NCBI RefSeq assembly: GCF_042683685.1
Contig: NZ_JBHUOP010000005.1
Coordinates: 160,350-224,349, forward strand
DNA: 64,000 bases
From: Timonella corticicola
GTDB taxonomy: Bacteria; Actinomycetota; Actinomycetes; Actinomycetales; Cellulomonadaceae
Direction: 5' to 3'
Position 1 is the first letter of the stretch. Each line of letters starts with the position of its first letter. The translations under genes and the position numbers were made by a program. The notes under the pieces were generated by a model. The model had not been told where the DNA came from. It did not search any database and saw nothing but the letters and a program-made list of their open reading frames with translations. Shown here one piece after another: positions 7,394 through 15,254 of the stretch.

Positions 7394-8437
7394 ATGTCTG
7401 AACCACTCATTCTTGGAATCGAAAGTTCCTGCGACGAGACCGGTGTTGCACTGGTCCGTGGAAATGAACTGCTGTTCGATGCGGTTGCCTCATCAATGGA
7501 TGAGCACTCGCGCTTCGGCGGGATCATTCCCGAAATCGCGTCGCGGGCACACCTTGAATCCATGGTGCCAACGTTGCAGCGTGCGTTGAGCGAGGCAGAT
7601 GTTGACCTCAGCGATGTGGACGCGGTTGCCGTAACTGCAGGTCCGGGTCTGGTTGGCCCTCTGACCATCGGTGCCTCGGCGGCGAAAGCCCTGTCGCTCG
7701 CGATCAACAAGCCACTCTACGGCGTGAACCACGTGGTGGGACACGCGGCTGTGGACAAACTCGTGCACGGAGATTTCCCGCAGCGCTTCATGGCTCTGGT
7801 AGTTTCCGGCGGACACTCGTCGCTGCTGCTCGTGGATGATATCGCCACAGCGGTGAACGAACTCGGATCAACGTTGGACGACGCCGCAGGTGAGGCCTTT
7901 GACAAGGTGGGGCGCTTGCTCGATCTGCCATACCCGGGCGGTCCGCACATTGACCGTCTGGCTCGCGAAGGCAACCGCGACGCAATCCGCTTCCCACGTG
8001 CCCTGACCTCGAAAAAGGATCAGGAGAAGCACATGTACGATTTCTCGTTCTCAGGTTTAAAAACCTCGGTCGCACGCTGGGTTGAAACCCGACAGGACCA
8101 AGGGCTCGATATCCCGCTCAACGATGTGGCAGCATCCTTCGCCTACGCTGTTGCGGATGTCTTGACCGCAAAAACCATCGCAGCCTGTGAACTCCACGGC
8201 GTGGACACCCTCGTGGTTGGCGGCGGTTTCTCGGCCAACTCGCAACTTCGCGACCTGGCGGCGCAGCGTTGCGCCGAGCACGGCATCACTCTGCGTATTC
8301 CACCGATTCGCTACTGCACGGACAACGGCGCAATGATTGCGGCGCTCGGCTCCTCGCTCGTGGCTGCCGGTGTTGAGCCATCGAATTATGACATTCCAGT
8401 GGACTCGTCAATGCCGCTGACGGTCACTCACGTATAG
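7394..8437 (+). CDS. tsaD: tRNA N6-adenosine threonylcarbamoyltransferase TsaD
   Basis: A 347-residue catalytic subunit of the t6A enzyme, transferring threonylcarbamoyl from TC-AMP to A37. It shows ILGIESSCDETGVALV, the metal-binding NHVVGHA motif, VVSGGHSSLLLV, GEAFDKVGRLL, FSFSGLKT and VVGGGFSANSQLR near the C-terminus, all canonical. Length is usual. It is the last gene before a strong terminator. The gap of 154 bp after sseA contains the 90-bp repeat and a possible promoter, so it may also be transcribed independently. Confidence 0.96.
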   Translation: MSEPLILGIESSCDETGVALVRGNELLFDAVASSMDEHSRFGGIIPEIASRAHLESMVPTLQRALSEADVDLSDVDAVAVTAGPGLVGPLTIGASAAKALSLAINKPLYGVNHVVGHAAVDKLVHGDFPQRFMALVVSGGHSSLLLVDDIATAVNELGSTLDDAAGEAFDKVGRLLDLPYPGGPHIDRLAREGNRDAIRFPRALTSKKDQEKHMYDFSFSGLKTSVARWVETRQDQGLDIPLNDVAASFAYAVADVLTAKTIAACELHGVDTLVVGGGFSANSQLRDLAAQRCAEHGITLRIPPIRYCTDNGAMIAALGSSLVAAGVEPSNYDIPVDSSMPLTVTHV

Positions 8438-8459
8438 GACGGTCGTCCTCTTCTGCATG

Positions 8460-8500
8460 AACGGGGCCCAACCTGATGTACAGGTTGGGCCCCGTTTATT
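8460..8500 (+). terminator. Intrinsic terminator of tsaD
   Basis: A perfect 15-bp stem (8461-8475 with 8481-8495), loop ATGTA, followed by a T-rich tail. Confidence 0.85.
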
Positions 8501-8552
8501 GTCGGCGGAACACGAATTGTGCTGATCAGCTGCTCCCACCGTGAACTTGTAT

Positions 8553-8855
8553 CTACCAGCTTGATTTTGTGATGCCGGGAAGTTCGCCTCGGTGCGCTAG
8601 ATCGCGGAAGTTGATTCGGGAGAGTCCGAACTTACGCAGATGAGCGCGAGGCCGACCATCAATCTGATCCCGGTTTCGCAGACGCGTTGGGCTGGCGTCT
8701 CGGGGGAGTGCTGCGAGCGTTGCGTACGCCTGCTGGCGTTCCTGTGGTGTTGATGCGGTACGAGCTTTTTCCTTGAGTTCAGCTCGCAGTGGTGCGTACC
8801 GGGCAACGGTTTCCTCGCGGCGTTTTTGTGCTGCGATCTTTGACTTCTTTGCCAT
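8553..8855 (-). CDS. rpsN: 30S ribosomal protein S14, zinc-independent paralogue
   Basis: A 100-residue S14 of the long type. It starts MAKKSKIAAQKRREE and ends with RNRDQIDGRPRAHLRKFGLS and a TKSSW C-terminus. It has no cysteines, so it lacks the CxxC-x(n)-CxxC zinc ribbon of the short S14 form. Such paralogues replace the zinc-binding version when zinc is scarce. It is the last gene of the leftward rpmB-rpmG-rpsN operon. Its ATG overlaps the rpmG stop by one base. Confidence 0.95.
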   Translation of the reverse strand: MAKKSKIAAQKRREETVARYAPLRAELKEKARTASTPQERQQAYATLAALPRDASPTRLRNRDQIDGRPRAHLRKFGLSRINFRDLAHRGELPGITKSSW

Positions 8856-9022
8856 CAGCGAGTCTCCTTAAACTCAACGTGATGTTGCGCAACCGGATCA
8901 TATTTGCGCAGTACGAGGCGGTCCGGGGTGTTGCGCCGATTCTTGCGGGTGACGTAGGTGTACCCGGTCCCTGCGGTCGATTGCAGTTTGATGATCGGGC
9001 GAATGTCTTGGCCCTTAGCCAT
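8855..9022 (-). CDS. rpmG: 50S ribosomal protein L33, zinc-independent paralogue
   Basis: A 55-residue L33 beginning MAKGQDIRPIIKLQSTAG and containing GYTYVTRKNRRNTPDRL. The positions of the usual zinc cysteines carry no cysteine. The start at 9022 (ATG overlapping the rpmB TGA) is preferred to a longer upstream open frame because it gives the exact family length. It is the middle gene of a one-base-overlap operon that is induced under zinc limitation in relatives. Confidence 0.95.
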   Translation of the reverse strand: MAKGQDIRPIIKLQSTAGTGYTYVTRKNRRNTPDRLVLRKYDPVAQHHVEFKETR

Positions 9023-9258
9023 CAGAGTTTCCTCCCACGCTGTTGGATTTCGGTAACGACAGCGTCGATTCCACGTTTGTCGATGACCTTTATTCCGCGC
9101 GCGCTGACATTGAGCGTGACGTGCCGGGCCAAACTCGGCACCCAATACCGTTTGCGCTGGACATTGACGTTGAAGCGGCGTTTGGTGCGCCGGTGTGAGT
9201 GGGAGATGCTGTGCCCAAACCCTGGTTGGGCACCTGTGACATCGCAGATGCGTGACAT
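9022..9258 (-). CDS. rpmB: 50S ribosomal protein L28
   Basis: A 78-residue L28: MSRICDVTGAQPGFGHSISH, then RRTKRRFNVNVQ and LNVSARGIKVIDKRG. Only one cysteine is present, so the CxxC pairs of zinc-binding L28 are missing. The frame opens 36 bases further upstream, but the ATG at 9258 matches the family N-terminus and has an AAAGG-type site upstream. It is the first gene of the leftward zinc-responsive operon, divergent from rpmE. Confidence 0.93.
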   Translation of the reverse strand: MSRICDVTGAQPGFGHSISHSHRRTKRRFNVNVQRKRYWVPSLARHVTLNVSARGIKVIDKRGIDAVVTEIQQRGRKL

Positions 9259-9272
9259 GCTCACCTTTCTGT

Positions 9273-9300
9273 ATATAATGGGAATCGTTATCAATAACCT
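9273..9300. promoter_or_regulatory. Zur-like operator in the divergent rpmB/rpmE promoter
   Basis: The 15-mer TGGGAATCGTTATCA (9279-9293) matches 10 of 15 positions of the actinobacterial Zur consensus TGAAAATGATTTTCA. It lies in the 56-bp gap between two divergent operons of zinc-free ribosomal proteins, where a Zur site is expected. TATAAT at 9274-9279 is a plausible rightward -10. Assignment to Zur is inference. Confidence 0.55.
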
Positions 9301-9314
9301 TAGCAGAGGAAACG

Positions 9315-9620
9315 ATGAAAAAGAACATCCATCCCGACTATCACCATGTGGTCTTCCGCGACAAAGCCGGTGGGCTCTTACTGCTCACCCGGTCAACAGC
9401 GACCTCGCAGGAAAAAATCGAGTACGAAGGCGAAATCTATCCGCTCATCGACGTCAACATCTCCAGCGCAAGCCACCCATTCTGGACTGGGAACGCACGC
9501 GTTGTTGATGCTGAAGGACGGATTGAAAAGTTCAAGCGCCGCTACGGAGCATCTAACCGCACCACATCACCCGCGGCACCGAACGGTGAAGCAGAGACAC
9601 AGGACGGTGTTGCAGATTGA
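9315..9620 (+). CDS. rpmE2: 50S ribosomal protein L31 type B (zinc-independent)
   Basis: A 101-residue type-B L31. MKKNIHPDYHHVVFRDKA, the SSASHPFWTG segment and IEKFKRRYG are diagnostic, and the type-A CxxC is absent. The C-terminal ~20 residues are acidic and variable. The ATG at 9315 follows AGAGGAAA. The stop codon overlaps the TTG start of the next gene, so the COG0523 protein is translationally coupled to it. Confidence 0.96.
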   Translation: MKKNIHPDYHHVVFRDKAGGLLLLTRSTATSQEKIEYEGEIYPLIDVNISSASHPFWTGNARVVDAEGRIEKFKRRYGASNRTTSPAAPNGEAETQDGVAD

Positions 9621-10705
9621 GCACCCAAGTTTCGCTCATTCTGGTGACCGGTGTGCGACCAGAGCCCATGGCCGCAGCGACCGTCTCCATGCAGTGGGAC
9701 ATTCCAAGGGTTGTTGCCCTCACCCACCACATTGACGTTGAAGCGGCTCGGCTGACGCGTACCGTCAGCGACGCATCCGGACTCCTAGAGAACGTCATCG
9801 TGGATCTGGAACATGCCTGTGTAAGTTGCGCGATCAGGGAGGACATCATTCCGACCGTTCAACGCCTCGCGGAAAGCGGTCGATGGGGCACGATCATTGT
9901 GAATCTGCCCGTGGGTGCCGAGGCCGTGCAGATCTGTCGGGTGATCGCATGGGACAAACATCTAGAACAACAGGTCAAAGTATCCTGTGTTGTCGCCGCC
10001 ATCAGTGCACAACATTCACTAGAAGACTTACGCGGTGAAGAACTACTCATCGAACGCGGCCAGCACAGCGCCTCAGATGACTATCGTGGCGTTGCAGAAG
10101 TCCAATGCGCACTCGTGGAACACGCAGATCTTATCGTTGCAGATGGATCGCTGGCCCTGCTCCAGCCTGCCACGCAACTCATCACGAGCCTCGCACGACC
10201 AAAGATCCCACTCGTCGAGGGAGCGGAGAGCATGCCGATTCGCCTGCTCACGCAAGGACTGCACGACCATGAGGCTTCTGAACGGTGGATCGCCGAGGTC
10301 CGCCGTGAGCGATCCCTCGAAGTGGACAACGCCGACGTGTGGGTATTGGACTTCTCCTCACCATTCCCATTCCATCCCGGGCGACTACTCGAACGAATCG
10401 AGGAACTGGGATCACACCAAGCGCGGGCACGCGGCTGCTTCTGGGTGCCCACCCGCCCAGATCTCGTATGCCGTTGGGAGGGCGCGGGAGGTCAGCTCTC
10501 CATCGGGACGTGCGCACACTGGGGCAGCGGCGAGAAACTGTCCCGGATCGTCGTGACAGGAGTTGGGGACGGTCGTGACGAACTGCGTCGGGCCTTCGAA
10601 TCCGTGCTCATCACAGAGTACGAAGCCGTTACTCGTGGAATGCGTTGGAACGATCCATACGATGGCCTTGAACCATGGCTTGGCGAGATTTCGGAGGCCC
10701 ACTAG
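9617..10705 (+). CDS. COG0523 (CobW/ZNG-like) zinc-homeostasis protein with degenerate P-loop
   Basis: A 362-residue protein of the CobW/COG0523 family, whose members are GTP-dependent zinc chaperones or insertases. The N-terminal G1 loop, normally GxxGxGKT, reads VTGVRPEPMAAATV, with no glycine-rich GKT. The usual CxCC metal motif is reduced to CVSC in HACVSCAIRED. The C-terminal CobW-C domain (FWVPTRPDLVCRWEG, VGDGRDELRRAFE) is intact. It is coupled to rpmE2 under a Zur-like site and followed by rpmJ, which places it firmly in the zinc-starvation response. The TTG start overlaps the preceding stop. GTPase activity is doubtful without the P-loop. Confidence 0.85.
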   Translation: MSTQVSLILVTGVRPEPMAAATVSMQWDIPRVVALTHHIDVEAARLTRTVSDASGLLENVIVDLEHACVSCAIREDIIPTVQRLAESGRWGTIIVNLPVGAEAVQICRVIAWDKHLEQQVKVSCVVAAISAQHSLEDLRGEELLIERGQHSASDDYRGVAEVQCALVEHADLIVADGSLALLQPATQLITSLARPKIPLVEGAESMPIRLLTQGLHDHEASERWIAEVRRERSLEVDNADVWVLDFSSPFPFHPGRLLERIEELGSHQARARGCFWVPTRPDLVCRWEGAGGQLSIGTCAHWGSGEKLSRIVVTGVGDGRDELRRAFESVLITEYEAVTRGMRWNDPYDGLEPWLGEISEAH

Positions 10706-10787
10706 GCCGAAAACAGCTTGCGAATTCTGTACAACACAGTTTAAGAGGGTTGCACACATTGCCCACCCGCAATAGATAGGAAAGAAC

Positions 10788-10910
10788 ATGAAGGTACGAA
10801 ACTCACTTAAGTCACTCAAGAATCAGCCCGGCTCGCAAATCGTGCGGCGTCGCGGGCGAGTGTTCGTGATCAACAAGAAGAACCCGAGGCTCAAAGCGCG
10901 CCAAGGGTGA
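10788..10910 (+). CDS. rpmJ: 50S ribosomal protein L36, zinc-independent paralogue
   Basis: A 40-residue protein, MKVRNSLKSLKNQPG...RRRGRVFVINKKNPRLKARQG. It lacks the three cysteines and one histidine of zinc-binding L36 and matches the cysteine-free (C-minus) type. It is preceded by AGGAAAG seven bases before the ATG. It lies 82 bp after the COG0523 gene and completes the set of five zinc-free ribosomal proteins here. Confidence 0.95.
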   Translation: MKVRNSLKSLKNQPGSQIVRRRGRVFVINKKNPRLKARQG

Positions 10911-10952
10911 CACTAGACGTAAGAAATCGAGGGGTATGGCGAGTTTGGCACG

Positions 10953-12368
10953 CTATGGCAATGGGATAAAAGTCCTCTGCAACTCGCCAGACGAGCCAGC
11001 TACATAATCTGCACTTCTAATCAGTTCTATGTACTTACCGTCCTCGCTGGGGCGCGCCTCAGCGTCCTCTACAACGGTCATAAGACCCTTGTGTGTTGTC
11101 AGATTCAAAACGTAGATACCCATAGTGCTGGTGTATTCGGTAGCATACGCATCAAAACGGCTGTGCACCCACAGGACGTGATCGCCTACCACCTGGGTCG
11201 GTATGTAATAGTTACCTTCACTGTTGCTGGGGTTTGCTGCATCACGCACGACCGTGAGCGTATCGGAGCCTTTCCGCGCGATGACAAGGTTCGGGCCCAC
11301 GGAAATTGTGAGCGTTGAGCCTTGTAAGCGTGGTGTCCCGATCAGATCTGCATAGTGCGGCATATAGTCGGTCTGCCACTTTACGGAGAAGGCTTCCTCA
11401 AACGCTCCAGCTTCATTCGGTGCTACTGCGGTGTAGTGGGTTGTGTCTGCGGTTAGTAGGAGGGCTTCTTCATTGTCACTAGCGTCGATCACGGGATCTA
11501 TGTCTTTGCGCAGGTCGGTTCCATCCACCTTGACGGAGAACAGAACATCCACAAGGCCGCCTCCGTCGGACGACTCAGGCCCTTCTCGCCAGATCAAGTC
11601 GTCGGGTGACCGCTCCGTAGATACGATGAAGAACACCCTGTCATCTATCACCAAAGTCCAGTGTGGTGCATAGTCGGGCGGGGTGTTCCCACCTTCTGGT
11701 AACGGATCGCTACTCTTGGCTAAAAGAGTGGTCTCGCGGGTTGCTAGGTTGCCTGCGAACATGAGCCATTCAGTTAATTGCTCGGTGTGATGGTGTGAGA
11801 TCGTCCATATCGCTAGTTCATCGGTTACCCCGATGGGATTGACCATGTGGGTGTCAGCATCGTTGAGAGCCGCCTTGTAGCCGATGAACTCTTTGAATAC
11901 GCCGTCAACTAGGACTCCGGGCGTGTCCGTTCCACCGATGGAGCCAGTGCATGCGGCTTCGTTTTGCTGGACTGCAAACACGGCGTTTCCGAACGGCTGA
12001 TACTGGCGTCCACCCGTGCAGTCGTCGCCTCCCTGACCCCAATAGTCTTCTCCGTAGAGTTCTTCCCAGGAGGCGAACTCGTTGGGGAACCTGTCAAGGT
12101 TGCGTACCTTCTCGAATCTTCTGGTTGATACTTCGGTGACTTTGTACTCGGCCGCTGGCTTGCCAAAAAATGTGTATCCGAGAAGTTCTTTGGGTAGTTC
12201 GTCGCTGACTACAGCGTCTTCTGGGGGAGTGTCGTGCGGTGAGGAAACTGGGCTTTGCGTAGGAGATTGCGTGGGCGTAACTACTACCGGGTTTGCAGTA
12301 CATGAACCAAGCACGCCGATCAATAGCGCACTGAACACCACGGGTGTTAGTGTGCGTACTTGCTTCAT
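10953..12368 (-). CDS. Lipoprotein of unknown function, paralogue 1 of 3
   Basis: A 471-residue exported lipoprotein: signal peptide with lipobox LGSC (Cys23), then a Thr/Ser/Pro linker. The mature part has the LPKELLGYTFFGKPAAEYKVTEV block that is shared, with changes, by the next two genes, and a C-terminal GIYVLNLTTHKGLMTVVED block also shared. Many Tyr/Trp/Gly-rich strands suggest a beta-rich, possibly propeller, ectodomain, but this is inference. Four cysteines after the lipobox may form disulfides. GAGGAAG precedes the ATG. Last gene of a three-gene leftward cluster. Confidence 0.75.
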   Translation of the reverse strand: MKQVRTLTPVVFSALLIGVLGSCTANPVVVTPTQSPTQSPVSSPHDTPPEDAVVSDELPKELLGYTFFGKPAAEYKVTEVSTRRFEKVRNLDRFPNEFASWEELYGEDYWGQGGDDCTGGRQYQPFGNAVFAVQQNEAACTGSIGGTDTPGVLVDGVFKEFIGYKAALNDADTHMVNPIGVTDELAIWTISHHHTEQLTEWLMFAGNLATRETTLLAKSSDPLPEGGNTPPDYAPHWTLVIDDRVFFIVSTERSPDDLIWREGPESSDGGGLVDVLFSVKVDGTDLRKDIDPVIDASDNEEALLLTADTTHYTAVAPNEAGAFEEAFSVKWQTDYMPHYADLIGTPRLQGSTLTISVGPNLVIARKGSDTLTVVRDAANPSNSEGNYYIPTQVVGDHVLWVHSRFDAYATEYTSTMGIYVLNLTTHKGLMTVVEDAEARPSEDGKYIELIRSADYVAGSSGELQRTFIPLP

Positions 12369-12400
12369 TGGTGACTTCCTCGGTGATTGGTGGTGCTGGA

Positions 12401-13813
12401 CTAGGGGAGAGGTATGTAGCCCTGGCGATATAACGGGTTCCCGTTTTGGTCCTCGTCGGCGGGGAACTGGACGCGAAGTGAGCCGTTTTCTAGTGCTGAA
12501 GAGCCCGGCATATCGTTGACGAGGGTCATGACGCCTCGGTAGTTGGTGCGGTTGAGTGCGTAAATGCCGGTCACCTCGTTATCCCAGTGGTAGTACGCCC
12601 ACACGAGATAGTCTTCCAAGACCAACGGTTCGTGGTGGTAACCGGTGATTCCGTTGCTGACATCGATACCGCTGTCGACGATAGTTAGGTTCCGGTCGGC
12701 TTCTTGCGCCACAACGATGTATTTTCCGGTGAGGAGCACGATCCTTCCGTTATCGTATTCGCTCCAGTAGGCGATTTCGCTAGGGTATGGCCGATGTTCG
12801 GTGTTCCATCCGAATGAGCAGATCTCTGTGAATGCGCCGGTGCCTGTTCGTTGGAGTAGGGCATAGGTATCTTTCCCCGCAGCGACGATGAGGGGTTTCT
12901 GCGGGTTGTTGTAGGGGTCGAAGAAGAGGATCGGGTCGAGTTCCTTGCGTGCATCAGTTCCGTCGAGCCGGATCGAGAAGAGTGCTTCGGTGATAGCGTC
13001 ACCGGCTTCGGCATATCCGCCAGATGTACCCATGTACGCCCAGCGCAGATCCGTGTCTTGCGGCATGGTGAACAACGTGAACACGAATCGCCCGTCAGCG
13101 ATAGTCCCAGAATATGGTGGGAAGACATAAGCAGGATCGGAACTCTGTTCAAATATGGGGTCGCTGTTGTTGCCAAGGTAGCTAGTTGTGAGGGTCTGCA
13201 GGTCGGTTGAGAACAGGAACCAAACCGCATCGGCGCTCTCATCGATGGGAGTCAGGTACCAAACAACTGTGTGTTCCTCGGCAGTAACCGTAACTACGTC
13301 CCAGTCTTTTGAAGTGTCGATGTACTCCTCGTATCCGGCCAACGGGGTGAACACGTTGTTTCGTAGTATCCCGGGAATCGTTGTTCCGCTGCCCGCTCCC
13401 GCGCAGTCGGGGCCTTCGACTGCCACCGCGAAGTCAAGTTCCCTCACGAGGCGGTATACGGATCCGCCTTGGCATTCGCTCGGGTACTCGACATGTTCAG
13501 ACTCGTACGCGGATTCTTCGCGGTATGGTTCTGGTGCGCTCAGAGTGGAATCGAAGGAAACGAAGCGTTCGAATAGCCGCGGTGTAACCACGTTGACGGT
13601 GTATTCCGCCGCGGGTTCTCCAAAGAACGTGAAGTCTTGTAATTCGGCAGGCAGTTCATTTCCGTAGATGGCGTTCTCAGATGAACGGGCTGGTAACGGT
13701 GTGGAACTGGGGACAGCGGGGTTGGGCTGGTTAGGCGATACGGTGGGCGGCGTGCAACTCGTGGTGAGGAATACGCACGCAAGAAGCAGTACGCGTAGGG
13801 TCCTTCGCTCCAC
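12401..13813 (-). CDS. Lipoprotein of unknown function, paralogue 2 of 3
   Basis: A 470-residue protein with signal peptide and lipobox TTSC (Cys20) followed by a Pro/Ser-rich linker. It carries LPAELQDFTFFGEPAAEYTV near the N-terminus and GIYALNRTNYRGVMTLVND near the C-terminus, aligning with its two neighbours. The GTG start at 13813 follows GGGAGGTG. Spacing to its neighbours is 32 and 26 bp, so the three are likely one operon that arose by tandem duplication. No catalytic motif was recognised; a surface sensing or binding role is possible. Confidence 0.75.
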   Translation of the reverse strand: MERRTLRVLLLACVFLTTSCTPPTVSPNQPNPAVPSSTPLPARSSENAIYGNELPAELQDFTFFGEPAAEYTVNVVTPRLFERFVSFDSTLSAPEPYREESAYESEHVEYPSECQGGSVYRLVRELDFAVAVEGPDCAGAGSGTTIPGILRNNVFTPLAGYEEYIDTSKDWDVVTVTAEEHTVVWYLTPIDESADAVWFLFSTDLQTLTTSYLGNNSDPIFEQSSDPAYVFPPYSGTIADGRFVFTLFTMPQDTDLRWAYMGTSGGYAEAGDAITEALFSIRLDGTDARKELDPILFFDPYNNPQKPLIVAAGKDTYALLQRTGTGAFTEICSFGWNTEHRPYPSEIAYWSEYDNGRIVLLTGKYIVVAQEADRNLTIVDSGIDVSNGITGYHHEPLVLEDYLVWAYYHWDNEVTGIYALNRTNYRGVMTLVNDMPGSSALENGSLRVQFPADEDQNGNPLYRQGYIPLP

Positions 13814-13839
13814 TGCGCACCTCCCTTGTGAGTCCGCCG

Positions 13840-15165
13840 CTAGGGGAGAGAGATGTGGGTCTCGAGGTATTTTCCCTCCACCTCATACATGAATTTATAC
13901 AGGTCAACCGTAAATTTCTCGGAAGCCACTCTGAGATCGTGCGGGCTTCCTTCAACTAGTGTCATAACACCGGCCAGAGTTTCACGGTTGAGCGCATATA
14001 TCCCGGAATACTGGGAGTTGTAGGGAACGTAATTCCACAGCAGGTGTGTATCGGTGAGCAGCGGCGTGGGGGAATAGTTTCCTGATTCGGACCCTGGAAC
14101 GGAATTCATCTCGATGACAGTGATTGTTTGCGTCTGCTCATCAACAAGGATCAGCCCGGCGTCAACCGCGATGAGGAGTCGTCCGTCAATCATGCCTGCC
14201 CAGTTGTACTCGACCCTCTGGGGTAGGTATGTGGAGGACTCAGTATTGGTGTAGACGGGATTGTATTGGCTGATGCCGGTTCGGCGTAGGAGGGTCACCT
14301 GTCCCTCTTCGCGTGTGGCAAACAGCGGTTCATCGCGTTGAGTCCAGCGCTGGGGTGCTGCATCGAAGAGTTCGACGGCAGGGTTGGTTCCATCGAGGCC
14401 GATTGAGATGACTCCAATGCCGTACTCGGAGTTCTGAGCGTGGGCGCTCATAAACGTGGGGAGGATGAGCGTGTCATTATCCACCCATCCGCCAAGGTTG
14501 ATGGTGTGGTTGATGTAGTAGTTTTCGGGGTCGATGTTCGTAAGGTCTTCGAAACTCACTGCTTTGTGCATCGTCATGGTGTCTGCACGTGCGTACACGA
14601 GTTCGGTCCACAGGATGCTGTCCCCAGATATGTTGGCATAGTCCAGCAGGACGCCATCTTCGGTGTAGCTCAGAGGAATTACGTTGATGCGACTTTGAGG
14701 GGATTGTGGTGGGTCGGGCGTGTATCCGGTGAACGGGATGAACCTGTCGCCGTCCAGCACGCCCGGGGTAGACTCCTTCGGCGCATCGGGGTCGCAGGAT
14801 CCGCCCGGGGTGCGCAGAGCAAAGTCGGTGTCGGGTCCAATGAGTTGATCCTCCAGGTCGCTGCACCATGGGCTCTGAATGACCGGGCGTTGCGTGCTTG
14901 TGAGTCGAGGATCGTCTGGCTTGATTCGCTCGAACGTGGAGGATGGGACGACGGTGACCTCGAAGTCACTGATGGGGCGGTCAAAGAATCGTGCGTGTTG
15001 TAGGGCCGTAGGTACCTCGTGGCTGATGGACGTGTTGATGACCGGCAGGTCCGAGGCGGTGTTCGATGCAGCAGGAGCGGGCGCGCTCGCAGGTGGTGAC
15101 GTGCAGGCAGACACGGCGAGCAGGGCGCACAAAACTATTGCTGCTGCTTTCCGACGATTCCTCAC
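13840..15165 (-). CDS. Lipoprotein of unknown function, paralogue 3 of 3
   Basis: A 441-residue protein with signal peptide and lipobox VSAC (Cys21). The shared blocks are more diverged (VPTALQHARFFDRPISDFEV and GIYALNRETLAGVMTLVEG), making this the most distant of the three. It is first in the cluster and therefore closest to the promoter. The GTG start at 15165 has an AGGAC close upstream. The mature domain again appears beta-rich with repeated Thr/Asp/Tyr strands. Function unknown. Confidence 0.72.
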   Translation of the reverse strand: MRNRRKAAAIVLCALLAVSACTSPPASAPAPAASNTASDLPVINTSISHEVPTALQHARFFDRPISDFEVTVVPSSTFERIKPDDPRLTSTQRPVIQSPWCSDLEDQLIGPDTDFALRTPGGSCDPDAPKESTPGVLDGDRFIPFTGYTPDPPQSPQSRINVIPLSYTEDGVLLDYANISGDSILWTELVYARADTMTMHKAVSFEDLTNIDPENYYINHTINLGGWVDNDTLILPTFMSAHAQNSEYGIGVISIGLDGTNPAVELFDAAPQRWTQRDEPLFATREEGQVTLLRRTGISQYNPVYTNTESSTYLPQRVEYNWAGMIDGRLLIAVDAGLILVDEQTQTITVIEMNSVPGSESGNYSPTPLLTDTHLLWNYVPYNSQYSGIYALNRETLAGVMTLVEGSPHDLRVASEKFTVDLYKFMYEVEGKYLETHISLP

Positions 15166-15206
15166 GTCCTGGGGCCTTCCTTACGTCAGTGGGCGGGCAC
15201 CTTTGC

Positions 15207-15231
15207 CGGGGTATGCCTGCGGCGTACCCCG
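15207..15231 (-). terminator. Hairpin between the GCS2 ligase gene and the lipoprotein cluster
   Basis: An 11-bp stem with one wobble pair, CGGGGTATGCC with GGCGTACCCCG, around a TGC loop. There is no T-tract, so it may slow or process the transcript rather than end it. Confidence 0.4.
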
Positions 15232-15254
15232 CTACGCACCGCTGAGGCGATTCG

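Noticed and set aside
9022..9328. Longer upstream versions of rpmG and rpmB
   Set aside because: The extra residues run through the neighbouring ribosomal gene or the divergent promoter; the shorter starts give exact family lengths and one-base overlaps.
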